DNA from: Maribacter litoralis | GTDB taxonomy: Bacteria; Bacteroidota; Bacteroidia; Flavobacteriales; Flavobacteriaceae | Assembly (NCBI RefSeq): GCF_003075045.1 | Contig: NZ_QCZD01000001.1 | Location: 124,001-188,000, forward strand | Length of the DNA: 64,000 nt | Direction: 5' to 3' | Shown here: piece by piece, positions 10,424 to 19,442 of the stretch | Numbering within the stretch: the stretch's first letter is position 1 | Layout: the number at the start of each line of letters is the position of its first letter | The notes under the pieces: model-generated | Told to the model about the DNA's origin: nothing | What the model saw: the letters and a program-made list of their open reading frames with translations, nothing else | The model's database searches: none | Position numbers and translations under genes: made by a program

Positions 10424-10801
10424 TTAGTTGGTTTTAATGGCTGTACCGGTTTTTACCACTAATTTTTTGTTAGGGTCTTTTACGGCATTATTATATTGAA
10501 AGGTGTATGATGAATCTGTTGTGCTAATGATTTTGTAGTGTATGGCCGTTTTGCTATTAATATCCTGCAAAACAAACTCGCAATCATTAAACCAGCGTAC
10601 GGTAGCACTATCTACTTTATTTTCGTAGTAATCTACACTGTAATCATCGGTTCTTATAAATCTCCCTTCTTTAATAGTGTCTCCAACTTTATAAGTAAAC
10701 TTAAACGTACCCGTTTTATACTTTTCGCAATCACGTTCTGGTTGGTAACACGAGCTTATAAAAAGGCTTAAAAAAGCAGTATATAGTATATTTTTTATCA
10801 T
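10424..10801 (-). CDS. Small predicted lipoprotein, function unknown
   Basis: About 125 residues from the ATG at 10801; an in-frame ATG 39 bases upstream would place charged and polar residues before the signal sequence and is less likely. Residues 1-18 form a lipoprotein signal (MIKNILYTAFLSLFISSC) with the lipidated cysteine at 18. The mature part is beta-rich, with several two-residue aspartate and tyrosine patterns. It ends two bases before terC, so the two are likely co-transcribed. I do not recognise a defined domain. Confidence 0.75.
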   Translation of the reverse strand: MIKNILYTAFLSLFISSCYQPERDCEKYKTGTFKFTYKVGDTIKEGRFIRTDDYSVDYYENKVDSATVRWFNDCEFVLQDINSKTAIHYKIISTTDSSYTFQYNNAVKDPNKKLVVKTGTAIKTN

Positions 10802-10872
10802 ACTGCAAAATAATGAAAATAGGGGTGATGTGTCTATCAAAAGTTAGTAATACTTTGGTGTTAATTTCAAAA

Positions 10873-11229
10873 TTACTTTTCAGAATATGTTTTGAATGTA
10901 CCGTCGGTATAAAAAATTACTATGCGTTCAATATTCTTTTTAGAAGTTTCATCTATCTTTTTTTGGGGATTATCTTGGTTTTTGTGTTGCGGTTTTTCTT
11001 CTGGTTTAGGAAAACTACCAATGCCATACAACAACCAATTAATATCAACTTCAGAAAAAGCTTCATCAATTTTCATGATAAATTCTAGGCTGGGTTTATT
11101 CCTTCCATTTAGTAAATGAGATATGCTAGATCTTTGCACCTCTATTAAATCTGCAAAGGCAGAGGAGGAAAGTTCGTAGTGGGTTAAAATTGCTTTTAAC
11201 CTTGATATGAATAAATTGATATCTAACAT
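10873..11229 (-). CDS. XRE-type helix-turn-helix regulator
   Basis: 118 residues. An N-terminal HTH_3 domain (FADLIEVQRSSISHLLNGRNKPSLEFI, about residues 25-51) is followed by a charged lysine/glutamine-rich linker and a short C-terminal beta segment (IERIVIFYTDGTFKTY). Small Bacteroidota XRE proteins of this layout are common and mostly uncharacterised. It stands alone, divergent from the carboxypeptidase gene, with an AT-rich 230-base gap in which I saw no clear operator. Confidence 0.8.
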   Translation of the reverse strand: MLDINLFISRLKAILTHYELSSSAFADLIEVQRSSISHLLNGRNKPSLEFIMKIDEAFSEVDINWLLYGIGSFPKPEEKPQHKNQDNPQKKIDETSKKNIERIVIFYTDGTFKTYSEK

Positions 11230-11486
11230 GTTTACAAAACTAATCTAAAACTAAATTGGGAGTAGTTAAGAATATTAAAAATTATTGAATATATCCTAAA
11301 ATGCATTAAGTTTTAGTTTATTTGATTGTTTATAAAATACTGATAATAAGTTATTTATTACTAATTTTTATAATTTGTTGAATGTTGTAAACTATAGACT
11401 GCTAAAAATTAGTTCTGTGTACAATCTATAATTTACAAATGTAAACGTAGGCTGTAGTATTTTTGCTTTTTAAAGAGGAAAAGATA

Positions 11487-12590
11487 ATGATGAAATTGAA
11501 TTATAAAGATTATTGTGTTACCGGTATTTCAGGTAGATATATAACATATGACCATATCAATGAATTTATAAGTTCATTGCCTACATCATTTAAAATAGAA
11601 GAAATTGGAAAATCGGTTCGTGGAGAATCTATTAAAAGTATTGTTTTTGGTAATGGCGCCAAGCGTGTTTTAATGTGGTCTCAAATGCACGGTAATGAAT
11701 CTACAACTACAAAAGCGGTTATAGATTTATTAAATTATTTGAATAAGGATTTAATTGAAGTTTCTGAAATACTGAATTCTTGTACTATAAAAATTATACC
11801 AATTTTAAATCCTGATGGAGCAAGAGATTACACGAGGGTAAATGCCAATAAAATTGATTTAAACAGAGATGCTCAAGATTTATCGCAACCTGAAAGTAAA
11901 GTGCTTAAAAAGGTGTATGAAGAATTTAAGCCTGACTTTTGTTTTAACCTGCATGATCAGCGAACTATATTTAATGTAGGTAGAACAAATAAACCTGCAA
12001 CAGTTTCATTTTTGGCTCCGGCTTTTGATATGGAGCGTAATAATTCTCCATCACGAAAATTGAGTATGCAATTGATAGCGGCTATGAATAGTATGTTGCA
12101 AAAAGAAATTCCTGGTCAGGTGGGTAGGTATGATGATGGTTTTAATGCAAATTGTGTTGGTGATGCTTTTCAAATGAGGAAAACACCTACTATTTTGTTC
12201 GAGGCTGGTCATTTCAACAATGATTATGAACGAGATGTGACACGGGCTTACATTTTTAAAGCTCTAGTTAAAAGTTTAGAAACTATAAAGGATAATACTA
12301 TAACGGAGTACACCGTTGAACAATACTTATCTATTCCGGAGAATGGTAAGCAATTTGTTGATATTCTTGTGCGTAATATAGATTTTGAAACTAACGGATT
12401 TTCTACTTCCGAATTTGTACCTGTACAATATAAAGAGGTGTTAGAAAAGGATAAAATTGAGTTTGTGCCACAGATTCATGTTTTTGAAAAGGAGCCTGAA
12501 GAAATATTTGCTCATAAAACATTGAATAGCAATGATAAAAATGACTTTAATTGGCTACATGAAAATGGTATTATGAATCTACTTTCTTAA
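11487..12590 (+). CDS. M14-family zinc carboxypeptidase-like protein
   Basis: About 367 residues from the ATG at 11487, preceded by an unusually good purine-rich ribosome binding site (AGAGGAAAAG), which decides the start. Zinc ligands of the M14 fold are visible: HGNE (His68, Glu71) and His156 in FNLHDQ. The substrate-binding DLNRD and the catalytic-type glutamate in LFEAGH (Glu239) are also seen. There is no signal peptide, so it probably acts in the cytoplasm on small peptides or amidated substrates. The C-terminal 110 residues are outside the catalytic core. It lies upstream of an Lrp-type regulator that may share its expression. Confidence 0.8.
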   Translation: MMKLNYKDYCVTGISGRYITYDHINEFISSLPTSFKIEEIGKSVRGESIKSIVFGNGAKRVLMWSQMHGNESTTTKAVIDLLNYLNKDLIEVSEILNSCTIKIIPILNPDGARDYTRVNANKIDLNRDAQDLSQPESKVLKKVYEEFKPDFCFNLHDQRTIFNVGRTNKPATVSFLAPAFDMERNNSPSRKLSMQLIAAMNSMLQKEIPGQVGRYDDGFNANCVGDAFQMRKTPTILFEAGHFNNDYERDVTRAYIFKALVKSLETIKDNTITEYTVEQYLSIPENGKQFVDILVRNIDFETNGFSTSEFVPVQYKEVLEKDKIEFVPQIHVFEKEPEEIFAHKTLNSNDKNDFNWLHENGIMNLLS

Positions 12591-12706
12591 TTTTCATTGT
12601 TTTATTTCTTTGAAATATTAAAATTGTTTACATTTTCAATAAAAAAAATCAAGTTTCAATGAATTTAATGTGATTATTTTTTATTTTTGGCAGAAATTTT
12701 ACAACT

Positions 12707-13186
12707 ATGGGCAAAGTCAAATTAGACGAAATAGACCACCAAATTCTGGATATGTTAATTGACAACACCAGAACACCTTTTACCGATATTGCAAAAAAGC
12801 TTCTTATTTCTGCAGGAACTGTTCATGTAAGAGTTAAGAAAATGGAAGAAGCCGGTATTATAAAAGGTTCATCACTTACGTTAGATTATGTAAAACTTGG
12901 TTATGCATTTATAGCTTATGTAGGTATTTTTCTTGAAAAAACACACCAAACAAAGTTTGTTTTGGAGCGCTTAAATCAGATACCAAACGTTACCATTGCA
13001 CACATAACTACAGGAAAATTTAATATTTTCTGTAAAATTAGAGCAAAGGATACTACACATGCCAAGAATATTATTTTTAAAATTGATGATATAGATGGTA
13101 TTAGTAGAACTGAAACGATGATTTCATTAGAAGAAAGTTTTAATGATAAAAAACGTTTAATGCATACTATTTTCAACGAGTTATAA
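12707..13186 (+). CDS. Lrp/AsnC family transcriptional regulator
   Basis: 159 residues. An N-terminal winged HTH (LDEIDHQILDMLIDN, then FTDIAKKLLISAGTVHVRVKKM) is followed by a RAM/ACT-like ligand-binding domain (VTIAHITTGKFNIFCKIRAKD). These feast/famine regulators respond to amino acids. The 116-base gap after the carboxypeptidase gene is AT-rich. A hairpin terminator follows the gene. Confidence 0.9.
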   Translation: MGKVKLDEIDHQILDMLIDNTRTPFTDIAKKLLISAGTVHVRVKKMEEAGIIKGSSLTLDYVKLGYAFIAYVGIFLEKTHQTKFVLERLNQIPNVTIAHITTGKFNIFCKIRAKDTTHAKNIIFKIDDIDGISRTETMISLEESFNDKKRLMHTIFNEL

Positions 13187-13214
13187 GAGAATAATAGTCA
13201 ACTAACTTAGAAAG

Positions 13215-13243
13215 AAGCCCAGTTATATTTTGTAATTGGGCTT
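13215..13243 (+). terminator. Rho-independent terminator after the Lrp-type gene
   Basis: A stem AAGCCCA/TGGGCTT, extended by TTA/TAA pairs, encloses a short AT loop and is followed by TTTTATAG. It lies 29 bases after the regulator's stop. Confidence 0.75.
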
Positions 13244-13277
13244 TTATAGTTTAAAATTCCTTTTAAATAATCTGCTT

Positions 13278-13799
13278 ATGAAAGTCAAAGATTTAGACAA
13301 TACTGAATTGCAATATTTTTATGGTACATATTTAAATACTCTTGAGAAAGAAGAGGATTTAAAATCGGCATTGTTAAATGGGAAAAAAAACTTTCAAGAA
13401 TTAGTAGAACATTTAACTGACGAACAGTTTTTGTTTAGTTACGGTGAAGGAAAGTGGACAGTAGCTGAAGTTTTGGTGCACTTAATAGATTCTGAACGGG
13501 TTTTTCAGTATCGTGCTTTTAGAATTTCTAGAAATGATAAAACTGCTTTACCAGGTTTTGAGCAAGATGATTACGTGTTAGAGAGTTTGGCAAATAAAAG
13601 AACAAAAGAAGATATTTTAGACGAATATCTTACCGTTCGTGATGCATCGATCAATTTATTCAATGTAATGTCAAATGACCTTTTAAAACGAACAGGTACT
13701 GCTAGCGGACTAGCTTGGTCTGTCGCAGCGCTGGGCTTAGTGATTAGTGGTCACCAAAGACATCATTTTAACATCTTAAAAGAAAGATACTTGGCCTAA
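13278..13799 (+). CDS. DinB-family putative metal-binding protein
   Basis: 173 residues from the ATG at 13278. An in-frame ATG at 13236 falls inside the preceding terminator and is rejected. Four-helix DinB/YfiT-like fold signature: WTVAEVLVHLIDSERVF with a first histidine, and GHQRHHFNILKERY with two further histidines at the C-terminus. These form the family's metal-binding triad. DinB-fold proteins include thiol-dependent transferases, but the reaction here is unknown. Its stop overlaps the convergent next gene by four bases. Confidence 0.8.
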   Translation: MKVKDLDNTELQYFYGTYLNTLEKEEDLKSALLNGKKNFQELVEHLTDEQFLFSYGEGKWTVAEVLVHLIDSERVFQYRAFRISRNDKTALPGFEQDDYVLESLANKRTKEDILDEYLTVRDASINLFNVMSNDLLKRTGTASGLAWSVAALGLVISGHQRHHFNILKERYLA

Positions 13800-14125
13800 T
13801 CAAATTCTTGTTCGTGCTCGTTCTCAAAATTAAGATTTAAGGCACTTTTCATATCTTCAGAAGATATTATTTCTTCGGGAGTACTTGACTCAAGTTCTTT
13901 AGCAACGTTTTCTTCAAAATTTGCAATAAAGTTAGAAAGGCTCTTGCTAATCTTTACTAAGTATAAAGTGTCTGCTGTTCTCAATTCTACAGCTTCAACA
14001 TAATCTCCTTTTACATTTTTGAATGTTATAATGTCTTCGTCGCCATATCCGTAAGGATAGGTTTCAATTAATTGAGCAGCTAAATTGTGGTCTAATTTAC
14101 GATAATCTATAAGGCGTCTAGTCAT
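13796..14125 (-). CDS. Conserved hypothetical protein near aroB
   Basis: 109 residues, soluble and acidic at the C-terminus (ENEHEQEFD). The core TYPYGYGDEDIITFKNVKGDYVEAVE looks like a small alpha/beta fold. I do not recognise a named domain. It is on the same strand as aroB and follows it by 109 bases, so it may be read through from aroB, but nothing in the sequence indicates a role in aromatic synthesis. Confidence 0.65.
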   Translation of the reverse strand: MTRRLIDYRKLDHNLAAQLIETYPYGYGDEDIITFKNVKGDYVEAVELRTADTLYLVKISKSLSNFIANFEENVAKELESSTPEEIISSEDMKSALNLNFENEHEQEFD

Positions 14126-14234
14126 AACTTGTTTATTTATAGAGGTTTGTTATTTATCTATAACTAAACTAGTCAATATAATTACACGTTACTTCACAGA
14201 GTTGTGAAAGTGATGATTTGGGTAGGTGAAGTTT

Positions 14235-15296
14235 TTAAACTTTGTAGTAAGCGAAAGCTTCAGAGAATAATGTCACCGGAATTTCAACATCAAATTCAGG
14301 TTCTCCAATAGATTTTAAGAGTACAAAGTTTATTTTTCCATGTGAATTTTTCTTGTCGAACTTCATCAATTTCAGAATGTTATCAATGTCTACATCAGAA
14401 AATTCTACTTTTTGATATCTATCTAAGAAGGTTCTTTTAATATCATCTAATGATGCATCACTTAAACCTAAAAGCTTGTGAGATAAGTATCCTTCCAAAA
14501 TCATACCAATTGCTATTGCCTCGCCATGTAAGAGCATTTCTTTAGATTCGCTTTCTAAAAAGTAAGACTCAATAGCATGCCCTAAAGTATGGCCGTAATT
14601 TAAAATTTTTCGAATATGTTGTTCAGTTGGGTCTTGTAAGACTACCTCATTTTTTATTTGAATAGAAGTAAGAATATGTTTTTTCATATCTTCTAGGTGC
14701 TCTGCATCTTTAAGTGAATTCCAATAAGACTTATCTTGTATAAGTCCATGTTTAAGCATTTCTGCAAATCCACTACGTACTTGCCTGTCTTCTAATGTGT
14801 CTAGAAAATCTGGAACAACCAATACCATTACAGGTTGGTTGATAACGCCTATTTGATTCTTTAAGGCCCCGAGGTCAATTCCCGTTTTTCCGCCTACCGA
14901 AGCATCGACCATAGATAGTAGGGTGGTGGGTACATTAATAAAGTCTATACCTCTTTTAAAAGTAGAGGCAATGAATCCTCCCATATCTGTTAAAACTCCT
15001 CCACCTAAGTTGATCATTAGGCTTTTTCTATCGGCACCTAGTTCAGACAGTGCTTCCCAAACACCTACGCAAGTTTCTATATTCTTATTGATTTCTCCCG
15101 ATTCAATTTCTATTATTTCAAATTGATATTCGCCACTAAGCTCTGCCATAAAATTTGGTAGACAGTGCTCATGGGTATTCTCGTCAACCAAAATAAAAAT
15201 AATAGAGTATTTTTTTTCTGCTAAATGTGAATTTAGAGCCGAAAAGGCTTGCTCATTAAAATGTACTGCGTAAGAATCTGAAATAATGGAATCCAT
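14235..15296 (-). CDS. aroB: 3-dehydroquinate synthase
   Basis: 353 residues, normal length. This is the second step of the shikimate pathway: DAHP to 3-dehydroquinate with NAD and a divalent metal. Visible are the NAD-binding NLGGGVLTDMGGF, DASVGGKTGIDLG, and the metal-binding NYGHTLGHAIE, with further conserved LLHGEAIAIGM. It is divergent from proline dehydrogenase and stands apart from other aro genes. Confidence 0.95.
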   Translation of the reverse strand: MDSIISDSYAVHFNEQAFSALNSHLAEKKYSIIFILVDENTHEHCLPNFMAELSGEYQFEIIEIESGEINKNIETCVGVWEALSELGADRKSLMINLGGGVLTDMGGFIASTFKRGIDFINVPTTLLSMVDASVGGKTGIDLGALKNQIGVINQPVMVLVVPDFLDTLEDRQVRSGFAEMLKHGLIQDKSYWNSLKDAEHLEDMKKHILTSIQIKNEVVLQDPTEQHIRKILNYGHTLGHAIESYFLESESKEMLLHGEAIAIGMILEGYLSHKLLGLSDASLDDIKRTFLDRYQKVEFSDVDIDNILKLMKFDKKNSHGKINFVLLKSIGEPEFDVEIPVTLFSEAFAYYKV

Positions 15297-15406
15297 TAAA
15301 AATATAGCTTAGTTTGTTTGCAACTTGTACGCAAAATAAAGGTAAATTTTAGTCTTAAGATTATAAATTCTGTGATTATATTTGATCGTTATAGAAATTA
15401 TAAGGA

Positions 15407-16573
15407 ATGGACCAAATTTTTGAAAATACTGCAACCGCATTTGCTCTTAAAACCGATTCGGAGTTAGAACGCGCTTATTTTCTTTTTAAAATGATTTCAA
15501 ACGAACCTTTGGTAAAAATGGGTTCGGTGATTACCAACTTTGCTTTTAAGGCGCATTTGCCAGTAGAAAGCTTAATTAAAGCTACAGTTTTTGACCATTT
15601 TTGTGGTGGCGTTAATGAGCGAGATTGTTTACCGGTTGTTGATAGAATGTGGGAGAAAGGCGTAAGTTCGGTATTGGACTACTCCGTAGAAGGAAAAGAA
15701 GAAGAGGACCCTTTTGATACGGCCACCGAAATTATTTTAACCATACTGGATTTCGTAAAAGAAAAGGATGCTATACCCTACGCAGTTTTTAAGCCAACAG
15801 GTTTTGGTCGCTTTGCATTATATCAAAAGATTAGCGAGAAAAAAGAACTTACTACAAAGGAAGAAGCTGAATGGCAACGTGTAGTAAATAGATTTGATAA
15901 GGTTTGTAAAAAAGCACATGACCTTGAGGTGTCGTTGCTTATAGACGGGGAAGAAAGTTGGATGCAAGATGCTGCTGACGACTTGGCGGAAGAAATGATG
16001 CGTAAGTATAATAAGAAGAAAAGAATAGTTTTCAATACCTTACAGACCTACAGATGGGATCGTTTACCATATTTAAAGGCTTTACATGAGCGTGCGGTAA
16101 AAGATGGATTCTTTGTTGGTATGAAGGTGGTTAGAGGTGCATATATGGAGAAAGAAAATGATCGTGCCCAAGAAATGGGGTATACTTCACCAATATGCAA
16201 AACCAAACAAGAGACCGATGATAATTTTAATGCTACCATAGCTTATATGGTCGATAACCTTGATGTTCTTTCAATTTTCTCGGGAACCCATAATGAAGAA
16301 AGTTGTTACCGATTAATGGAATTAATGGAAGAGAAGGGCATCGCAAAAAATAATGATCATATATGGTTTGGTCAATTATATGGAATGAGCGATCATATTT
16401 CTTACAACCTAGCTGCCCATGGGTATAATGTTGCCAAATATCTTCCTTTCGGACCTGTACGTGATGTTATGCCGTATTTAATTAGAAGAGCAGATGAGAA
16501 TACATCTGTTGCGGGACAAACCAGTAGAGAATTATCATTATTGAAAAAAGAGCGTAAACGAAGAAAAATGTAG
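15407..16573 (+). CDS. Proline dehydrogenase (monofunctional)
   Basis: 388-residue FAD-dependent TIM-barrel enzyme oxidising proline to pyrroline-5-carboxylate at the membrane. Family motifs seen are KVVRGAYMEKEN, FSGTHNEES, FGQLYGMSD and the C-terminal RRADENTSVAGQTSREL. It lacks the P5C dehydrogenase half of PutA, so the second step must be encoded elsewhere. The alanine dehydrogenase gene is 467 bases away on the other strand, suggesting an amino-acid catabolic neighbourhood. Confidence 0.93.
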   Translation: MDQIFENTATAFALKTDSELERAYFLFKMISNEPLVKMGSVITNFAFKAHLPVESLIKATVFDHFCGGVNERDCLPVVDRMWEKGVSSVLDYSVEGKEEEDPFDTATEIILTILDFVKEKDAIPYAVFKPTGFGRFALYQKISEKKELTTKEEAEWQRVVNRFDKVCKKAHDLEVSLLIDGEESWMQDAADDLAEEMMRKYNKKKRIVFNTLQTYRWDRLPYLKALHERAVKDGFFVGMKVVRGAYMEKENDRAQEMGYTSPICKTKQETDDNFNATIAYMVDNLDVLSIFSGTHNEESCYRLMELMEEKGIAKNNDHIWFGQLYGMSDHISYNLAAHGYNVAKYLPFGPVRDVMPYLIRRADENTSVAGQTSRELSLLKKERKRRKM

Positions 16574-16960
16574 TTACTGCTGTATGTCTACTTTTTCAAT
16601 GGTTGCTTTTTCCCTGCAATTCTTTACGGTAAAAACATAATCTTGTTCCTTGTAATCAGACTCAATAATGTAGGTTTTGCAAGGAACGGATTTGGTGTCG
16701 CTATTTCCAAAATCAACATCGCCTTCCGTTAAGATATAGGTGAGCGCGGTTGAATCTAATTGTAGTTCTTGCAATTTTTGTTGCGCTTCATCACTATAAT
16801 ACATAGATTTTGAGCGAATATCTTTTAAAGTACGGCAGTTTGGTAGATAACAAAAATATACACCTGTTTCTTCAGATTTCTTTTTTAGGAAAAAAGTTAG
16901 AAATACAATGCCTATAGACATACCCACCAAAAAATAACCTAACCTCTTAAGAAAATCCAT
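16574..16960 (-). CDS. Conserved membrane-anchored hypothetical protein (DUF4258-like)
   Basis: 128 residues. One N-terminal transmembrane helix (LGYFLVGMSIGIVFLTFFL) is followed by a region with paired cysteines (YFCYLPNCRTLKDIR) and a C-terminal beta-rich part ending in KNCREKATIEKVDI. From memory this resembles the DUF4258 group often found near alanine/proline dehydrogenase genes in Flavobacteriia, but the assignment is unsure. It directly abuts the convergent proline dehydrogenase stop codon and is 79 bases after ald on the same strand. Confidence 0.65.
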   Translation of the reverse strand: MDFLKRLGYFLVGMSIGIVFLTFFLKKKSEETGVYFCYLPNCRTLKDIRSKSMYYSDEAQQKLQELQLDSTALTYILTEGDVDFGNSDTKSVPCKTYIIESDYKEQDYVFTVKNCREKATIEKVDIQQ

Positions 16961-17039
16961 TCTAGCTGTTTATTGAAATAATTAAGATCGCGAAATTATG
17001 TCTTTTTAAATGGATAGAGAAAGTTTTGCTTTTGGTTTT

Positions 17040-18239
17040 CTAGAATATTAAAAAATTAATATCACTATATTGAAGGTCGAACCACTCGCCAACCGATTTG
17101 TTGGTTAGAATACCATGGTACATATACAGTCCATTGCGTAGTCCTTTGTCAAAACGTAAAGAATTTTCCAATCCGCCATCTTCTCCAATTTTAAGTAGAT
17201 AAGGCGTAAATATATTACTGATACTTACCGATGCGGTTTTGGGGTACCTAGAAGGTATGTTCGGAACTCCATAATGAATAACATCGTACTTCTTTCTGGT
17301 CGGCTTATTGTGGTCGGTAATTTCACTGGTTTCAAAACATCCGCCTGTATCTATACTAACATCTATAATAACAGCGCCTTTTTTCATGTGCTCTACCATG
17401 GTGCTGGTAACGACAACAGGTGAGCGGTCTTTACCTCTTGTTGCGCCAATGGCAACATCGCAGCGTTTTAATGCTTTTAGTAAGTTTTTAGGCTGAATGG
17501 TAGATGTGTAAACCGTTTGTTTAAGGTTGGTCTGTATGTTTCTAAGCTTGGTGATGGAATTGTCGAAAACTTTTACATTTGCTCCAATTCCTATTGCGGA
17601 ACGTGCAGCAAATTCTCCTACGGTACCAGCACCAATAATAACAACTTCAACCGGTGGTACGCCACTAATATTACCGAACATAAGTCCGTTACCATTATTA
17701 TTGGCGGCCATTAATTCTGCAGCAATCAATACCGATGAAATACCGGCAATTTCACTTAGTGAGCGTACTGCAGGATATTTACCTTCTTCATCACGTATAT
17801 ATTCAAAGGCAATGGCCGTTATTCGCTTTTTTGCAAGTTCTTCAAAATATGCCTTGTTCTGGGTCTTAATTTGAAGAGCGGAAATTATTGTGGTCTGCGG
17901 ATTTATAAATTCAATTTCCGTCAGGGTAGGCGGTTCTACTTTTAATATTAACGGACAAGCAAAAACCTTTTTGGTGTCTCGAGTAATTTCTCCGCCAGCG
18001 GTTACATAATCTGCATCTGAGAAATGGGCTCCTTCGCCTGCACCAGATTCTATCAATACACGATGACCATTAGCTGTAATGGCATTAACAGCATCTGGGG
18101 TTAAACAAATTCGTTTTTCTTGATATTGATTTTCTTTTGGTATACCTATAAATAATTCACCTTTTTGACGTAAAACTTCTAAGGTTTCCTCTTGTGGAAT
18201 TAATTGATGTTTGCTAAACGGTGAAGTGGGTTCATTCAT
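17040..18239 (-). CDS. ald: Alanine dehydrogenase
   Basis: 399 residues. The protein belongs to the alanine dehydrogenase / transhydrogenase alpha family. Visible are FIGIPKENQYQEKRICLTPDAV with catalytic lysine/arginine, the Rossmann motif VVIIGAGTVGEFAARSA, and the conserved late segment YGVPNIPSRYPKTASVS. It converts alanine to pyruvate and ammonia with NAD, or the reverse. The N-terminus is about 25 residues longer than many family members. Possibly transcribed into the small downstream membrane protein gene. Confidence 0.9.
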   Translation of the reverse strand: MNEPTSPFSKHQLIPQEETLEVLRQKGELFIGIPKENQYQEKRICLTPDAVNAITANGHRVLIESGAGEGAHFSDADYVTAGGEITRDTKKVFACPLILKVEPPTLTEIEFINPQTTIISALQIKTQNKAYFEELAKKRITAIAFEYIRDEEGKYPAVRSLSEIAGISSVLIAAELMAANNNGNGLMFGNISGVPPVEVVIIGAGTVGEFAARSAIGIGANVKVFDNSITKLRNIQTNLKQTVYTSTIQPKNLLKALKRCDVAIGATRGKDRSPVVVTSTMVEHMKKGAVIIDVSIDTGGCFETSEITDHNKPTRKKYDVIHYGVPNIPSRYPKTASVSISNIFTPYLLKIGEDGGLENSLRFDKGLRNGLYMYHGILTNKSVGEWFDLQYSDINFLIF

Positions 18240-18336
18240 AACTACATAATACGTTGTTCAAATCAGCGACTTGAAACTCAAATGTACAATTTTTAAAGAA
18301 ATGAATGATTTATACGTAAATAATGATATTCGAGGT

Positions 18337-18981
18337 TTAAAATTTTAAGTGTAGCCAACCCTGAATTCGGTCTTGTATGTTTTTTAAGAAGTTATCTATA
18401 GTTCCGGTAGACATATCTGTATTTGATTCCTCTTTTTGAATAACATCATCTTTAGATTCACTACTCAAATCGGTCTTTTCGCTAGAGTACCCTTTTGCTT
18501 TGAGTTCTTCAAGTTCAGCTTCCATTGCTTCTAAGTCAATACCATGAACATGTTTGTCATATAGCTTAATACGAATAAAATATACAAATGGGATGGTTAT
18601 CATGCAAATAGGTATTAACCACCAAATATTGTCAGTATCAATCATATTATCTGAGTCATAGAAAACTTCAAACATTTGAAAAGCATACATTGCTATTGGA
18701 ATTAATATTATATGATACCACCAATCACGTGAAGTAAGAAACCAAAATATCATTAAATAAAGAGGCACTATTTTAGAAGTTAGATACCATAAGTAAGTTA
18801 AGGTATCTGGAAATCCATTATTTCCTAAGGTAAAGCCTAGAATTAAAGCATCGCCATTTTGATTATAAGGCAAATAATCATAAACCTTATATAAGAAAGG
18901 AGAAATGGCTATAAAAAAAACTAGAAGAGTTTCTAGAAAAATCTTCTTTTTAGCTTTCTTTTTTTTTATTTTATTAATCAT
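18337..18981 (-). CDS. Hypothetical membrane protein with charged C-terminal tail
   Basis: About 214 residues from the ATG at 18981; an in-frame ATG six bases upstream is also possible. A very lysine-rich start (NKIKKKKAKKK) leads into four predicted transmembrane helices, then an acidic tail (LEAMEAELEELKAKG, then SSEKTDLSSESKDD). No family is recognised. It is 98 bases upstream of ald on the same strand. Confidence 0.65.
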   Translation of the reverse strand: MINKIKKKKAKKKIFLETLLVFFIAISPFLYKVYDYLPYNQNGDALILGFTLGNNGFPDTLTYLWYLTSKIVPLYLMIFWFLTSRDWWYHIILIPIAMYAFQMFEVFYDSDNMIDTDNIWWLIPICMITIPFVYFIRIKLYDKHVHGIDLEAMEAELEELKAKGYSSEKTDLSSESKDDVIQKEESNTDMSTGTIDNFLKNIQDRIQGWLHLKF

Positions 18982-19040
18982 TTGCAAAATAGTATTACTA
19001 TATGCTAACGAAGTAAATTGCTAATTATTATAAACAAAAA

Positions 19041-19062
19041 AGAGAGCATTAAAATGCTCTCT
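19041..19062 (-). terminator. Rho-independent terminator after the 43-residue peptide gene
   Basis: A perfect 10-bp stem AGAGAGCATT/AATGCTCTCT with a minimal AA loop is followed on the minus strand by TTTTTT. It sits 25 bases after the stop of the small gene and supports that gene being transcribed. Confidence 0.85.
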
Positions 19063-19086
19063 ATTCTAACTACAAAATGATTATAG

Positions 19087-19218
19087 TTATATTCTTTTCG
19101 TTAACTTTCTTTTGTCAACATTAAGATCTTGATTGTCAATGTTGATTACTGGTGCTGCCATTGCTAAAAGGAATACGCCTAAAGCGATTGAAGCTAAGAA
19201 TGTTCTTTTGTTTTTCAT
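19087..19218 (-). CDS. 43-residue exported small peptide, unknown function
   Basis: The frame runs from the ATG at 19218 to a TAA at 19087. The peptide starts MKNKRTFLASIALGVFLLA, a clear signal/anchor helix. An alanine pair then a proline (AAP) follow near residue 22 and a charged mature part of about 20 residues ends in KRKLTKRI. It has its own rho-independent terminator 25 bases downstream and a TAnnTTTG-like box 42 bases upstream. Neither neighbour is close (99 and 224 bases), so it is a stand-alone transcript. The mature basic/acidic tail has no recognised motif; it could be a secreted peptide or a small membrane protein. Confidence 0.65.
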   Translation of the reverse strand: MKNKRTFLASIALGVFLLAMAAPVINIDNQDLNVDKRKLTKRI

Positions 19219-19259
19219 TTTCAAGGGGTTTTCGGTTATACAAATATTTAGTTCTCTTA

Positions 19260-19267
19260 CAAACGTA
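19260..19267 (-). promoter_or_regulatory. Candidate -7 box for the 43-residue peptide gene
   Basis: TACGTTTG on the minus strand matches TAnnTTTG and is 42 bases upstream of the small gene's ATG. The nearest TTG upstream is only 12 bases away, so the -33 part is not convincing. Confidence 0.35.
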
Positions 19268-19442
19268 AGAAAAAATATACAACTAAGTTGTTGTTAAACG
19301 TTAAAATTATGGTTTTTAACGGATTAATTATACACTTTATCGAAATCCTTGTTTTTCACCGAATAAATACAATAAATCTTCAATTTGAACGATGCTAAAT
19401 TTTGTCATTCACAATTCAATTATTTTGAAAAGCTTAAACCCT

